Positions 18,520 to 26,948 of a stretch of 64,000 nucleotides of DNA are shown in pieces; within the stretch, counting starts at the first letter, position 1, and each line of letters opens with the position of its first letter. The notes under the pieces are model-generated. The model saw only the letters and a program-made list of their open reading frames with translations. It had not been told where the DNA came from and made no database searches. Source of the stretch: Limnothrix sp. RL_2_0 (GTDB lineage: Bacteria; Cyanobacteriota; Cyanobacteriia; Cyanobacteriales; MRBY01); contig JAAUPR010000002.1 in NCBI GenBank assembly GCA_012033055.1, forward strand, positions 51,063-115,062. The letters run 5' to 3'. Both the position numbers and the translations under genes were made by a program.

Positions 18520-18610
18520 TTGCACCGAGCATCAGCCAAACTAAAATCTTCGTCTCATTGCCGATCTCATAACAAATCTAAAAAAATATCGATTAATCTT
18601 TGGACTAATT

Positions 18611-18649
18611 GCCTCCCTTTCAAAGGGAGGTGGCGAAGCCGGAGGGATT
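18611..18649. repeat. REP-like palindromic repeat
   Basis: CTCCCTTTCAAAGGGAG is an inverted repeat, followed by GTGGCGAAGCCGGAGGGATT. This matches the core of the MITE-like element near 4500 (GGAAGGTGGCCGAAGGCCG...GGGATT), suggesting both derive from one repeat family. It lies in the spacer between the RND pump gene and the first FkbM gene. Confidence 0.55.
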
Positions 18650-18768
18650 CTTCATCCGTCGCTGTTATAAATCGACTTGGTATCAGCATCACCAATCAAA
18701 ATCACAACTTCCCCTACAATATGTTCCAACCAAACGTAGGTTTTCAACCCTAGGAATAAGTCACAGAT

Positions 18769-19595
18769 ATGGAAGTAGAAAGTTGTTGTCAGGCGCTACT
18801 CAAGCGAATTTTGCCGGAAGTCGATCCCCAGAAATCTGGCTATTGCGTGGATGTGGGGGTCGGCACTTTTGCTTTTTACTGTGAACTTTTTGCCCAGCTT
18901 GGTTTTACGACCATCGCCGTCGAACCATCCCCGGTGAAAAAACTGAAAAAACTCTGCGATCGCGCTCCATTCAATTAGTCGAAGCTTGCCTGTCCGATAA
19001 AAATGGCACTCAAACCCTCTACATGGGAAATTTTGCCAGCATGGACAACGAAAATTTTAATTCCCTCGAAGCGGAATGGTTTGGCTCTTCACCAAAAACA
19101 AAGGAAGTAAAAACCCTTGATCTACAAACCTTTTTAAACGATGCCGCCATCGAAAACCTCACCTGTCTCAAGCTGGATATTGAAGGCTGGGAACCCGTCG
19201 TGATCAAACAATTTCCGGCGCTTGAACCCACAAAATTACCCAAGGTCATCATGTTTGAATATGGTGGTGGCGGCTCCCGTGATCAAGGGGGCAAGGGTTG
19301 GTCAGAGTCTTTTCTCGCGGGCACATTAACCTGTTTAGAGACTTTGAAAAACTGCGGCTACGGCTTTAGTATCATCATCGATTACGCCTTTGATGCGGAA
19401 GTGAAAATTGTCGATTTACAAAATCAAAACCTCGATGCTGACGAATTATTTTTGCCCAACGCGGTATACGGCAACATCATTAGCTTCCGGGAAGGGGATT
19501 TTTCCGAGGCGGCGATCGCCGATATTTGCAAAGCCTACAAAGGCGGTGTGATTAACTGGATTGTTGGCAAAGTCGTATCTGGTCAAAAGCAATAG
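18769..19595 (+). pseudogene. FkbM-family methyltransferase, one-base frameshift
   Basis: The frame starting at 18769 has the SAM-binding segment YCVDVGVGTFAFYCELFAQL and TIAVEPSPVKKLKKLCDR, then stops at 18978. The next part, RSIQLVEACLSDKNGTQTLYMGNF and later LTCLKLDIEGWEPVVIKQFP, is in another frame and runs to 19595. Restoring one base after the HIP1 octamer at 18956-18963 (or in the adjacent A-run) gives a complete enzyme of about 275 residues. FkbM proteins O-methylate diverse acceptors; the substrate here is unknown. A second FkbM gene begins 21 bases downstream. Confidence 0.85.
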
Positions 19596-19616
19596 GTCGT
19601 AAAGGGGCGTTTTTTA

Positions 19617-20378
19617 GTGAATATTTTTGATGTGCCGATCATTTCGTCGCTGATCTTTTTGGCGCGGTATTTTACCGATAAAAGTGCCTTTAAAGCCCAG
19701 AAAAAACTCATTACACTGCGGGAACCGGTGATTTTTGATGTGGGGGCGCATGTAGGTCAAACTGCCAAGCAATACCGCCGATTTTTCCCGAAAGCTAAGA
19801 TTTATTCCTTTGAGCCGTTCCCGGAATCCTACGCAAAATTAGCCACAAAACACCGCCAAGATCGCCGTGTTTTACCGCAAAATCTGGCAGTTTCGGACAC
19901 CTCCGGCAAGATTGTCCTCAACGTAAATGCTGATGCTGCGACTAATTCTGTGTTGGCGATCGCCGATGAGGGGAAAATCTGTTGGGGCGATCGCCTGAAA
20001 AGCGAAGATATTTTGGAAGTGGCGAGCGTTGCCCTTGATGATTTTTGTGAAACGAACCTAATTAATCACATCGATATTCTCAAACTCGATCTCCAAGGCC
20101 ATGAATTAGCGGCGCTGCAAGGGGTAACAAAAATGCTCCAGCGGCAGGCGATCGACGTGATTTATTTAGAATTGCTCGTCAGTAAAAGCTACGAAGGTCA
20201 ACCGAAACTCCACGAATATCTCGCCCTTTTTGCCCAATATGATTACGAGTTACTCGACTTTTATAGCCCCATCCGTAAAGGCGTGCAGCTCATCCAGTGT
20301 GACCTAATTTTTGTGAGCCAGAACCTCCACGACAAAATTCTCCGCAGCATCAAAAAAGGCGGTTTTAGTACCAGTTAA
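19617..20378 (+). CDS. FkbM-family methyltransferase
   Basis: Intact 253-residue class I SAM-dependent methyltransferase. SAM-binding motif VIFDVGAHVGQTAKQYRRFF (about residues 37-56), acidic SFEPFPESYAKL, and the FkbM signature IDILKLDLQGHELAALQGV are clear. GTG at 19617 is chosen from the AAAGGGG about 10 bases upstream. The pair of related methyltransferases could modify the same glycan or lipid; acceptor unknown. It ends 12 bases from the convergent menF. Confidence 0.9.
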   Translation: MNIFDVPIISSLIFLARYFTDKSAFKAQKKLITLREPVIFDVGAHVGQTAKQYRRFFPKAKIYSFEPFPESYAKLATKHRQDRRVLPQNLAVSDTSGKIVLNVNADAATNSVLAIADEGKICWGDRLKSEDILEVASVALDDFCETNLINHIDILKLDLQGHELAALQGVTKMLQRQAIDVIYLELLVSKSYEGQPKLHEYLALFAQYDYELLDFYSPIRKGVQLIQCDLIFVSQNLHDKILRSIKKGGFSTS

Positions 20379-20390
20379 CTTGGCAAAAAT

Positions 20391-21830
20391 TTACGTTAAA
20401 GCATCCAAGAGGGACGTAAGTTTTAGCTGCACTTCCGCATATTCTCGCTCTGGTTCGGAACCCGCCACAATACCTGCACCGCCGTATAACCGAGCATGGT
20501 TACCGCGAATCAGGGCGGAACGAATAGCGACAATAAATTCAGCGTTACCGTGGGCATCCAGCCAGCCGATGGGGGCAGCGTAAAGGTTGCGGTCAAAGGA
20601 TTCGGACTGACGAATATGCTCGCAGGCGATCGCCCTTGGGACACCAGCTACAGCGGGGGTGGGATGTAGTTTCGCCACGATTTCTAGGGGGTGAATCTGC
20701 GGGGGAAGTTGGGCAGAAATCGGTGTCCAGAGATGCTGAATATTCGACAGTTTGAGCAATGTACGTTCGGCGACACGGGGGGTTAAACCAAGTCCCGTTA
20801 ATTGCTCAGTCAGGAAATTGGCAACTGCCTGATGTTCCCGGCGTTCCTTTTCACTGTTCAATAAATTTTGCGCAAAAGTTTGATCGCTGGTAAGGTCTTT
20901 TCCCCGTGGCGCAGAACCCGCAAGGGCATCGGTAATTAATTCGTCATCGTGGATCGCCAATAACCGTTCTGGACTCGCGCCGATAAAAGTGTCTCCTTGC
21001 TGATTGCGCACGGAAAATACACAACAATCTGGGTGGCGATCGCGGAGATTATCTAGGGCATTCACCACCTGAAACGCTTGGCTGGCAGTGACATCAAGGG
21101 CATGGGCGAGGACAACTTTGCTTAACTGACCCTGGTCAATCAGTTTTAAGGCTGCGGCAACCCCTTCTACAAAGCCCGCTGATGCTGTGTAAACAGAACC
21201 ACGAATGCCTAGGGCTGAGGTCAAAACTTTGGGAAGTTGCTCTAAAAAATGCTTTAGTTGTCGGGCAATGGTGCTCAACTGGGAACGGTGGCGGCGATCG
21301 CCATTAACCACTAAAAAATGCTGTTGGGCTTGGCAGAAAATCTGCACAAGGGGAATCGTCACTAACCCCGCTGGAAATGGCGAATCATAATTTTTGTCGG
21401 CGAAAAATGTAAAGCCACAATGGAAATAAGGAATATTTAACGCGCTGTGAGTATAAATTTTTTGCCGCTGATCTTCCACAAATGCTTGGGCAATTTTGAA
21501 ACGATCTGCCCCATCGATTTCCAGCGATCGCAGCGTCCCCAAACTTAAAATAGCTCGTTCTTGAGTGCGATTTTCCCAGTAAAAATGATTTAATGGCGTT
21601 GTGATTTTACGATCAATAGCCTGCAAAATAAGCAATAAATCAACATTCGCGAGGGGCAAAACTTCACTAAAAATATGTCCCTCTTCCGAAGCAAACTGTC
21701 CTGAGAGAAAACGTTGCCACTCTGGCTGAGATCCCCGACTCTGGGAGTAGGAAGTATGGGCGCTTCCCTCCGGTGCTAACGTTCCGCCTTGATGTGGTTC
21801 TAGGTGATCGCGCCAAAGCGTTTTTCCCAC
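20391..21830 (-). CDS. menF: Isochorismate synthase
   Basis: Converts chorismate to isochorismate, the first step of menaquinone/phylloquinone synthesis (photosystem I quinone in cyanobacteria). 479 residues. The chorismate-binding domain occupies the C-terminal half: KLIDQGQLSKVVLAHALDV, FIGASPERLLAI, GSAPRGKDLTSDQTF, LHPTPAVAGVPRAIA and YAAPIGWLDAHGNAEF. The N-terminal third is less conserved. No other men genes are in the window. An anthranilate synthase assignment is unlikely given the PTPAVAG motif. Confidence 0.93.
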   Translation of the reverse strand: MGKTLWRDHLEPHQGGTLAPEGSAHTSYSQSRGSQPEWQRFLSGQFASEEGHIFSEVLPLANVDLLLILQAIDRKITTPLNHFYWENRTQERAILSLGTLRSLEIDGADRFKIAQAFVEDQRQKIYTHSALNIPYFHCGFTFFADKNYDSPFPAGLVTIPLVQIFCQAQQHFLVVNGDRRHRSQLSTIARQLKHFLEQLPKVLTSALGIRGSVYTASAGFVEGVAAALKLIDQGQLSKVVLAHALDVTASQAFQVVNALDNLRDRHPDCCVFSVRNQQGDTFIGASPERLLAIHDDELITDALAGSAPRGKDLTSDQTFAQNLLNSEKERREHQAVANFLTEQLTGLGLTPRVAERTLLKLSNIQHLWTPISAQLPPQIHPLEIVAKLHPTPAVAGVPRAIACEHIRQSESFDRNLYAAPIGWLDAHGNAEFIVAIRSALIRGNHARLYGGAGIVAGSEPEREYAEVQLKLTSLLDALT

Positions 21831-22182
21831 AATTGAGATCCCTCTAGATGATGATACCGACTAGTTTTGAGGTGGACAATGCAAGATGTTTTCCCATCGT
21901 CAGATTGATGGACATCCTAACTTCAAACCAGAAACCTCAAGTCTATTTATGTTAACGAAACGAAGACTATCTTCATAGGTTAAAACCGTTATTTTGCGCC
22001 AGTTTCAGCAGAAATCGCCGGAGTTTAGATATTTTTTACTTTTGTTTAAGTTTTTTCTTGTTTTATCGGAAAATTTGCCTCGATATGCATTCTCAATTAG
22101 GCGATCGCCTTCTGCACAAAAGCTGGATAAAAGACTTTTTAGATCCCTTTCCAGCTTTAACAGGGTGAATGAAATTGAGGTT
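21831..22182. other. Intergenic region between menF and the ArsA-like gene
   Basis: 352 bases, containing the presumed menF promoter region and, near the right end, an inverted repeat (separate entry). A short open frame near 21994-22200 lacks similarity and ribosome-binding sequence. No other feature is supported. Confidence 0.6.
22119..22158 (-). terminator. Inverted repeat, possible terminator of the ArsA-like gene
   Basis: AAAGCTGGA (22119-22127) and TCCAGCTTT (22150-22158) form a perfect nine-base stem with a 22-base loop, 24 bases beyond the stop of the minus-strand ATPase gene. On that strand TTTT follows. The large loop makes the call moderate. Confidence 0.45.
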
Positions 22183-23280
22183 TTAGAGAGAAATGATTAA
22201 ATACTGATCTTGGAATTTTGCGCCTTTCACGGGTGCGCCTTTGAGGGGAGGGGGAAGCAAAATGTTGCGCCGTTGATCGCCTGCTTCGATGGTGATTTCT
22301 GTGCCGTATTGGGTGAGTTTGACTTGTTTTTTATCAAAGGTGGGCAAAAATACTTTTACTTGGCGGGCAGCGGTATCGATAATCAGGGGCTTCGGGGCGG
22401 CGATCGCCTGCTTAAAATCAGGAAGTTGTGCCGCCATTACATCCCAATCTGTCCCATCAATATGGCCTAAAGCTGAAGTCGGGAGCGGGGCGAATTCTGG
22501 GGCGATGGCATCGGTATTTTCGCTACGGTTGACTAATACACCGCCCACTGTCACATTCACTTGCTGGGCACTGCCCCAGAGATATTTTGCTTTGGCGATC
22601 GCCGCCGGACTTTGATCCGTGACGAGATAGGCCGCAAAACGGTTGGGATCACTAATGGTTTTCTTGCCCTGATCGAGAAGACTATTCGCTTCTTGGGTCG
22701 GTTCATCCCCGAAGGTGTCCATCGTCCAAGACACATTAAGCACCGCGCTCGTGACGGGCTGGACAAAAGGCGAGATAGCTTTACCCAAATCCGATTGTTG
22801 AAACACTTCCCGAAAACGACGGATATACCAACTCAACATTTCCGGGGTTCCCAGCAAACGTAGGGTATTCAGATCGCCGTCGCCATCATAAATAATCACG
22901 TCATAATTACCGCTTTTGTCATAATCCCAAATTTCTTTGAGGGCAACTGCACCATCCATCCCCGGCAAAATGCCCAGCTCTTGGCCATACACATTTTTCA
23001 AAGTCGGCGATCGCAGATATTTTGCTTCGATGGCTTTCACTTCTTCCCAGCCCGATTCCACCGCCGAAGTTGCCATCATTTGCACCACTGAGAGATTTGC
23101 GCCAATGGTTTGGGGTTCAAAACTGGGAGCAAGGCCCAAAGGAATGCCCCAAGCCGGACTGGGATCTTGCCCGATTAATAAAACCCGTGATCCTTCCCCT
23201 GCGTATTTTTTTGCGGCGGCGATCGCCACAGTGGAGCGTCCAACCCCCCCCTTACCAAGAAACGTCAAAATGAAAGCCAT
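22183..23280 (-). CDS. ArsA/Get3-like ATPase
   Basis: A 365-residue single-domain P-loop ATPase. The deviant Walker A is LTFLGKGGVGRSTVAIAAA at residues 5-23. DYDKSGNYDVIIYDGDGDLN holds the Walker B-like aspartates, and the C-terminus ends in a small beta-rich domain with QVKVFLPTFDKKQVKLT, as in the C-terminal HSP20-like domain of Get3-type bacterial homologues. No arsenic genes are nearby, so tail-anchored protein handling or another role is more plausible than arsenite export; this is inference. Divergent from ruvC. Confidence 0.88.
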   Translation of the reverse strand: MAFILTFLGKGGVGRSTVAIAAAKKYAGEGSRVLLIGQDPSPAWGIPLGLAPSFEPQTIGANLSVVQMMATSAVESGWEEVKAIEAKYLRSPTLKNVYGQELGILPGMDGAVALKEIWDYDKSGNYDVIIYDGDGDLNTLRLLGTPEMLSWYIRRFREVFQQSDLGKAISPFVQPVTSAVLNVSWTMDTFGDEPTQEANSLLDQGKKTISDPNRFAAYLVTDQSPAAIAKAKYLWGSAQQVNVTVGGVLVNRSENTDAIAPEFAPLPTSALGHIDGTDWDVMAAQLPDFKQAIAAPKPLIIDTAARQVKVFLPTFDKKQVKLTQYGTEITIEAGDQRRNILLPPPLKGAPVKGAKFQDQYLIISL

Positions 23281-23409
23281 CTGTTATCTCTGCACTAAAA
23301 ATTGCTAAATGAACCTAAAAACGATTGTAACGACTTGGAATAGTCCCTTTCAGTGCTGTTAAGGTATTCTCATCGATCTGAGTACCAGTATTTAAGTCTA
23401 GAAAAAATT

Positions 23410-23892
23410 ATGCGATGGCTAGGGATTGACCCCGGATTAGCGATTATCGGCTGGGCAGTACTCGAAGACAAAGGCGACACATTGCCCGAAATTCTCGACT
23501 TCGGCACGATAGAAACCGAAAAACATTTAGCCACCCCCCACCGACTTTTAGAAATTGAACAGGATTATGTAGAGATTCTCACTGAATTTGAACCGGAGGC
23601 GATCGCCATTGAAATGCCCTTTTTTAGCCGCCAAATTAAAGCCGCAGGCGGTGTTTTACAAGGCTTGGGAATTCTTAATCTAGTCAGCGTGCGGGAGCGA
23701 CAAATTATCCCTATTTTCTTGCATCAATCCAGTTGGAAATGCCATATCGGCAACGCCAAAGCCGACAAAAAAGAAGTCGCCACCATGGTGCAATCTATTT
23801 TCAATCTAGAATCTATGCCCATTGATGACAGTGTCGATGCCATTGCGATCGCCTATGCTGCGTCCTGCGGGTTACGCAATGACATTAGATAA
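23410..23892 (+). CDS. ruvC: Holliday junction resolvase RuvC
   Basis: Endonuclease that cleaves Holliday junctions with RuvAB. 160 residues. MRWLGIDPGLAIIGWAVLED carries the first catalytic aspartate (residue 7); AIAIEMPFF the glutamate; the C-terminal DDSVDAIAIAYAA the last two acidic residues. ATG at 23410 begins directly with the domain. The segment QSSWKCHIGNAKADKKEV matches the usual DNA-contacting region. Followed by a long gene-poor stretch. Confidence 0.93.
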   Translation: MRWLGIDPGLAIIGWAVLEDKGDTLPEILDFGTIETEKHLATPHRLLEIEQDYVEILTEFEPEAIAIEMPFFSRQIKAAGGVLQGLGILNLVSVRERQIIPIFLHQSSWKCHIGNAKADKKEVATMVQSIFNLESMPIDDSVDAIAIAYAASCGLRNDIR

Positions 23893-24989
23893 ACACTTAA
23901 ATACAATAATTTTTTGAAAGCGCTCAAAAACACAATACAACTAACAAAAACCATCCATAATCATCTTTTCCGGCACGCCAATACGTTTTTGCCATCGAGC
24001 CGTACGTAACGGTCAACGAGCAGGCACTAGAGATAAAGTAGTCTTACTTATTAAAACTAGGGTGAAACCGACTTGCAACCCTTGAGGTGAAATAAATCCG
24101 GCTTTTAGACAAATCACGTACAACCCGAAATCCTAGAGCGATTGTATCAGTCTCATCAATTCAATATATCTTCTTAATCACGAAATTGTAGCGTAGCTAG
24201 AAAGGCCAAGAACTCACCCCAACAAAACAGAATTTGCAAACTTATTTGCTGAAGTGAGATGCACTATTCAGAGCGTATCTTTAGTGGAAATACGTACCAC
24301 CTGATTGAGTCTTTTGTGGAAGTCCTTGACGATCGGTTGTATCTTTTTCTTCCGACTGGACAGGGGCGATCGCCACCCCAGTACACACTAACAAAATTGC
24401 AGAAAACAGTAGAATTTGGCGAGACATAGATTTAAAAGGTAATAGAGCACACATGAATCAACTTATTTACGCAATCGTAAATTTCCAAACCGAAGCACAC
24501 ATATAAACTAAGATGTTTTCTACCGATTGAGAAGTGGTGGGCAACCCCCTATCCCCCTCGTAAACATACGGAGAACCGATCAAAACAGAATCTTAGTCTG
24601 AACAAAAAGCGGCAAATACTTGTGATCATTGAGACTGTAATGTGGAGCGACAAACTATATCTGACAAGCATTGACAGCCTTTTTACGTATCTCCGCAATT
24701 TCCACAGGTCATGGTTTCATAAAATAATTTAGATCAGGAATAAATTTCGCTTCAAACATTATCATTCGGTGAATCCTCTTCTATTTTTGAATTCAATCAA
24801 TTCGAATTTTGTATCTTCACTAAATTCATAATCCCTAAGATCACCCTACGTCATTTTTTTCTTCTCTGCCCTTAGAGCCGTATCTCGTTCGCCCTAGAAA
24901 TTGCCGGGATTGTGGGAAGACACTGCACTGAGCAGATACCATGGATAGACGGTATAAATTTTGTGCAATCCCAAGGAGAGAAAGCGAGC
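23893..24989. other. Gene-poor intergenic region between ruvC and thrS
   Basis: About 1.1 kb of mostly AT-rich sequence with no long reading frame on either strand. It contains one short putative secreted-peptide gene on the minus strand (24281-24427, separate entry). I see no tRNA, T-box leader or recognisable riboswitch. The remainder could hold a decayed gene, a small RNA or an unusually long thrS leader. Confidence 0.6.
24281..24427 (-). CDS. Small putative secreted peptide (48 aa)
   Basis: An ATG at 24427 opens a 48-codon frame: basic start MSRQ, hydrophobic stretch ILLFSAILLVCTGVAIA, then a likely signal peptidase region around AIAPVQS, and a short polar mature part EEKDTTDRQGLPQKTQSGGT. 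The architecture is that of an exported peptide of about 25 residues. The GLPxxxxxGGT-like segment recalls the RGxPGRRxGGGTR motif at the N-terminus of mature cyanobacterial DUF928-type proteins; this similarity is from memory and weak. No strong ribosome-binding site. A HIP1 octamer encodes part of the signal sequence. Confidence 0.5.
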   Translation of the reverse strand: MSRQILLFSAILLVCTGVAIAPVQSEEKDTTDRQGLPQKTQSGGTYFH

Positions 24990-26804
24990 ATGGCTCAGGC
25001 GAATGATGATCAACTTGAACCGATAAAACTTCCGAAGACCAGTGAGTCGGATACCCTCAAGCGCATTCGTCATACGACATCCCACGTGATGGCGATGGCA
25101 GTGCAAAAGTTGTTCCCTGACGCTCAGGTGACCATTGGCCCTTGGACGGAAAACGGTTTTTATTACGACTTTGATAAGGAAGAGCCATTCACAGAGCAGG
25201 ATCTGAAAACCATCAAGAAAGAGATGGTCAAGATCATTAAGAAAAAGCTGCCTGTGATCCGTGAAGAGGTTTCTCGCGCAGAAGCAGAGAGTCGCATTAA
25301 AGCCATCAACGAGCCTTATAAGTTAGAAATTCTTGAGGGTTTGGAAGCACCAATTACGCTCTATCACCTCGAAGATCAATGGTGGGATCTCTGTGCTGGC
25401 CCCCACGTGGAAAGTACTGGTGACCTCAACCCGAAGGCGATCGCCCTCGAATCAGTAGCAGGTGCATACTGGCGCGGTGACGAAAATAATCAACAATTGC
25501 AACGTATCTACGGCACAGCATGGGAAACCCCAGAGCAGCTCAAAGAATACAAGCGCCGTAAGGAAGAAGCTTTAAAACGTGACCACCGCAAATTGGGCAA
25601 AGATTTAGGTCTATTTCTGTTTTCCGATCAGGTCGGCCCCGGTTTACCGCTATGGACTCCGAAGGGAACTCTAATTCGTTCCACCCTCGAAAATTTCCTT
25701 AGAAATGAACAAACAAAACGCGGTTACCAAGGGGTTGTTACTCCCCACATTGCCCGCGTGGATCTGTTTAAAGTGTCGGGACACTGGCAGAACTATCGCG
25801 AAGATATGTTCCCGATGATGGCGGAGAGCGAAGAAGCAAAATTAGCGGAACAGGGTTTTGTGATGAAGCCCATGAACTGCCCGTTCCACATCCAAATTTA
25901 TAAGGATCAGCTCCGTTCCTATCGGGATTTGCCGATGCGCTTGGCGGAATTTGGCACGGTTTATCGTTATGAACAGTCCGGTGAGTTGGGCGGTTTAACC
26001 CGTGTGCGTGGTTTTACGGTGGATGATTCTCACTTGTTTGTCACGCCGGATCAACTAGAGGAAGAATTCTTTAATGTGGTCGATCTGATTTTGACGGTGT
26101 TTAAGAGTTTGCAACTGAAAAATTTCAAAGCCCGCCTCAGTTTCCGTGATCCGAATTCTGATAAATATATTGGTTCTGACGAGGTGTGGGAAAAGGCACA
26201 AAATGCCATCCGCAAAGCAGTCACCACCCTTGATATGGAATATTTTGAGGCGGAAGGGGAAGCTGCTTTTTATGGCCCTAAATTGGATTTTATTTTCCAA
26301 GATGTGCTGGAGCGGGAATGGCAACTCGGTACGGTTCAGGTGGATTACAATTTGCCGGAGCGTTTCGAGCTGGAATATGTGTCTGAGGATGGCGATCGCC
26401 AACGTCCAGTCATGATTCACCGTGCGCCTTTCGGGTCATTGGAGCGGTTGATTGGCATTTTGATTGAAGAATATGCCGGAGATTTCCCGGTGTGGCTCGC
26501 GCCGGAACAGGTGCGGATTTTGCCCGTGGGGGAAGATTTTGTGGCCTATGCCAAGGAGCAAGCGGCTAAACTTCAGGCTGTCGGGATTCGGGCGATCGCC
26601 GATACCTCTGGGGAACGTCTCGGTAAATTAATTCGTAATTCCGAAAAACAAAAAATTCCCGTGATGGCGATCGTGGGAGAAAAAGAAGTCGAAGCCCAGA
26701 GCTTGAGTATTCGTACCCGCGCGTCGGGTGAATTGGGCGCTTTGCCGATGGACGAAGTGATTGCCCGTTTAGTCGAAGCCAACACCAATCACAGCAATTT
26801 CTAA
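24990..26804 (+). CDS. thrS: Threonyl-tRNA synthetase
   Basis: Charges tRNA-Thr. 604 residues, with the editing domain (RHTTSHVMAMAVQ and DLCAGPHVES zinc/editing motifs), class II motif 2 (YRYEQSGELGGLTRVRGF), motif 3 (APFGSLERLIGILIEEY), zinc ligands in MNCPFH, DDSHLF and IHRAPF, and the C-terminal anticodon-binding domain. The N-terminal TGS domain of E. coli ThrS is absent: the editing domain begins after about 25 residues. ATG at 24990 follows AAGGAGAG. A terminator lies downstream. Confidence 0.96.
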   Translation: MAQANDDQLEPIKLPKTSESDTLKRIRHTTSHVMAMAVQKLFPDAQVTIGPWTENGFYYDFDKEEPFTEQDLKTIKKEMVKIIKKKLPVIREEVSRAEAESRIKAINEPYKLEILEGLEAPITLYHLEDQWWDLCAGPHVESTGDLNPKAIALESVAGAYWRGDENNQQLQRIYGTAWETPEQLKEYKRRKEEALKRDHRKLGKDLGLFLFSDQVGPGLPLWTPKGTLIRSTLENFLRNEQTKRGYQGVVTPHIARVDLFKVSGHWQNYREDMFPMMAESEEAKLAEQGFVMKPMNCPFHIQIYKDQLRSYRDLPMRLAEFGTVYRYEQSGELGGLTRVRGFTVDDSHLFVTPDQLEEEFFNVVDLILTVFKSLQLKNFKARLSFRDPNSDKYIGSDEVWEKAQNAIRKAVTTLDMEYFEAEGEAAFYGPKLDFIFQDVLEREWQLGTVQVDYNLPERFELEYVSEDGDRQRPVMIHRAPFGSLERLIGILIEEYAGDFPVWLAPEQVRILPVGEDFVAYAKEQAAKLQAVGIRAIADTSGERLGKLIRNSEKQKIPVMAIVGEKEVEAQSLSIRTRASGELGALPMDEVIARLVEANTNHSNF

Positions 26805-26831
26805 ACCGATTTTAAACCGATTCTAAACCGA
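26799..26831. repeat. Three tandem 11-bp repeats at the thrS stop
   Basis: TTCTAAACCGA, TTTTAAACCGA and TTCTAAACCGA are consecutive. The first copy includes the thrS stop codon, and the other two would provide extra in-register stops after slippage. It looks like a local tandem duplication. Confidence 0.85.
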
Positions 26832-26855
26832 TAAAATTTAAAATGAATTGCCAGT

Positions 26856-26892
26856 CCAGAATGCGAAACCCGGTATTCTGGATTTTTGTTTT
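26856..26892 (+). terminator. Rho-independent terminator of thrS
   Basis: CCAGAAT (26856-26862) pairs with ATTCTGG (26875-26881) and is followed by ATTTTTGTTTT. Located 51 bases after the thrS stop. Confidence 0.8.
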
Positions 26893-26948
26893 AAGCAGAA
26901 AAAAACGGCGATCGGTTAAGGTATGGAAGTCTATTTTCTGCGATCGCC

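Noticed and set aside
18520..18884. Short frames between the RND pump and the FkbM gene
   Set aside because: They run through the REP-like repeat and into the methyltransferase in wrong frames.
21994..22200. Small plus-strand frame between menF and the ArsA-like gene
   Set aside because: No ribosome binding site, no similarity, and it crosses the inverted repeat and the 3-prime end of the opposite gene.
24428..24989. T-box leader for thrS
   Set aside because: T-boxes are mostly a Firmicutes feature, and no T-box sequence (TGGNACCGCG-like) or specifier hairpin is visible.
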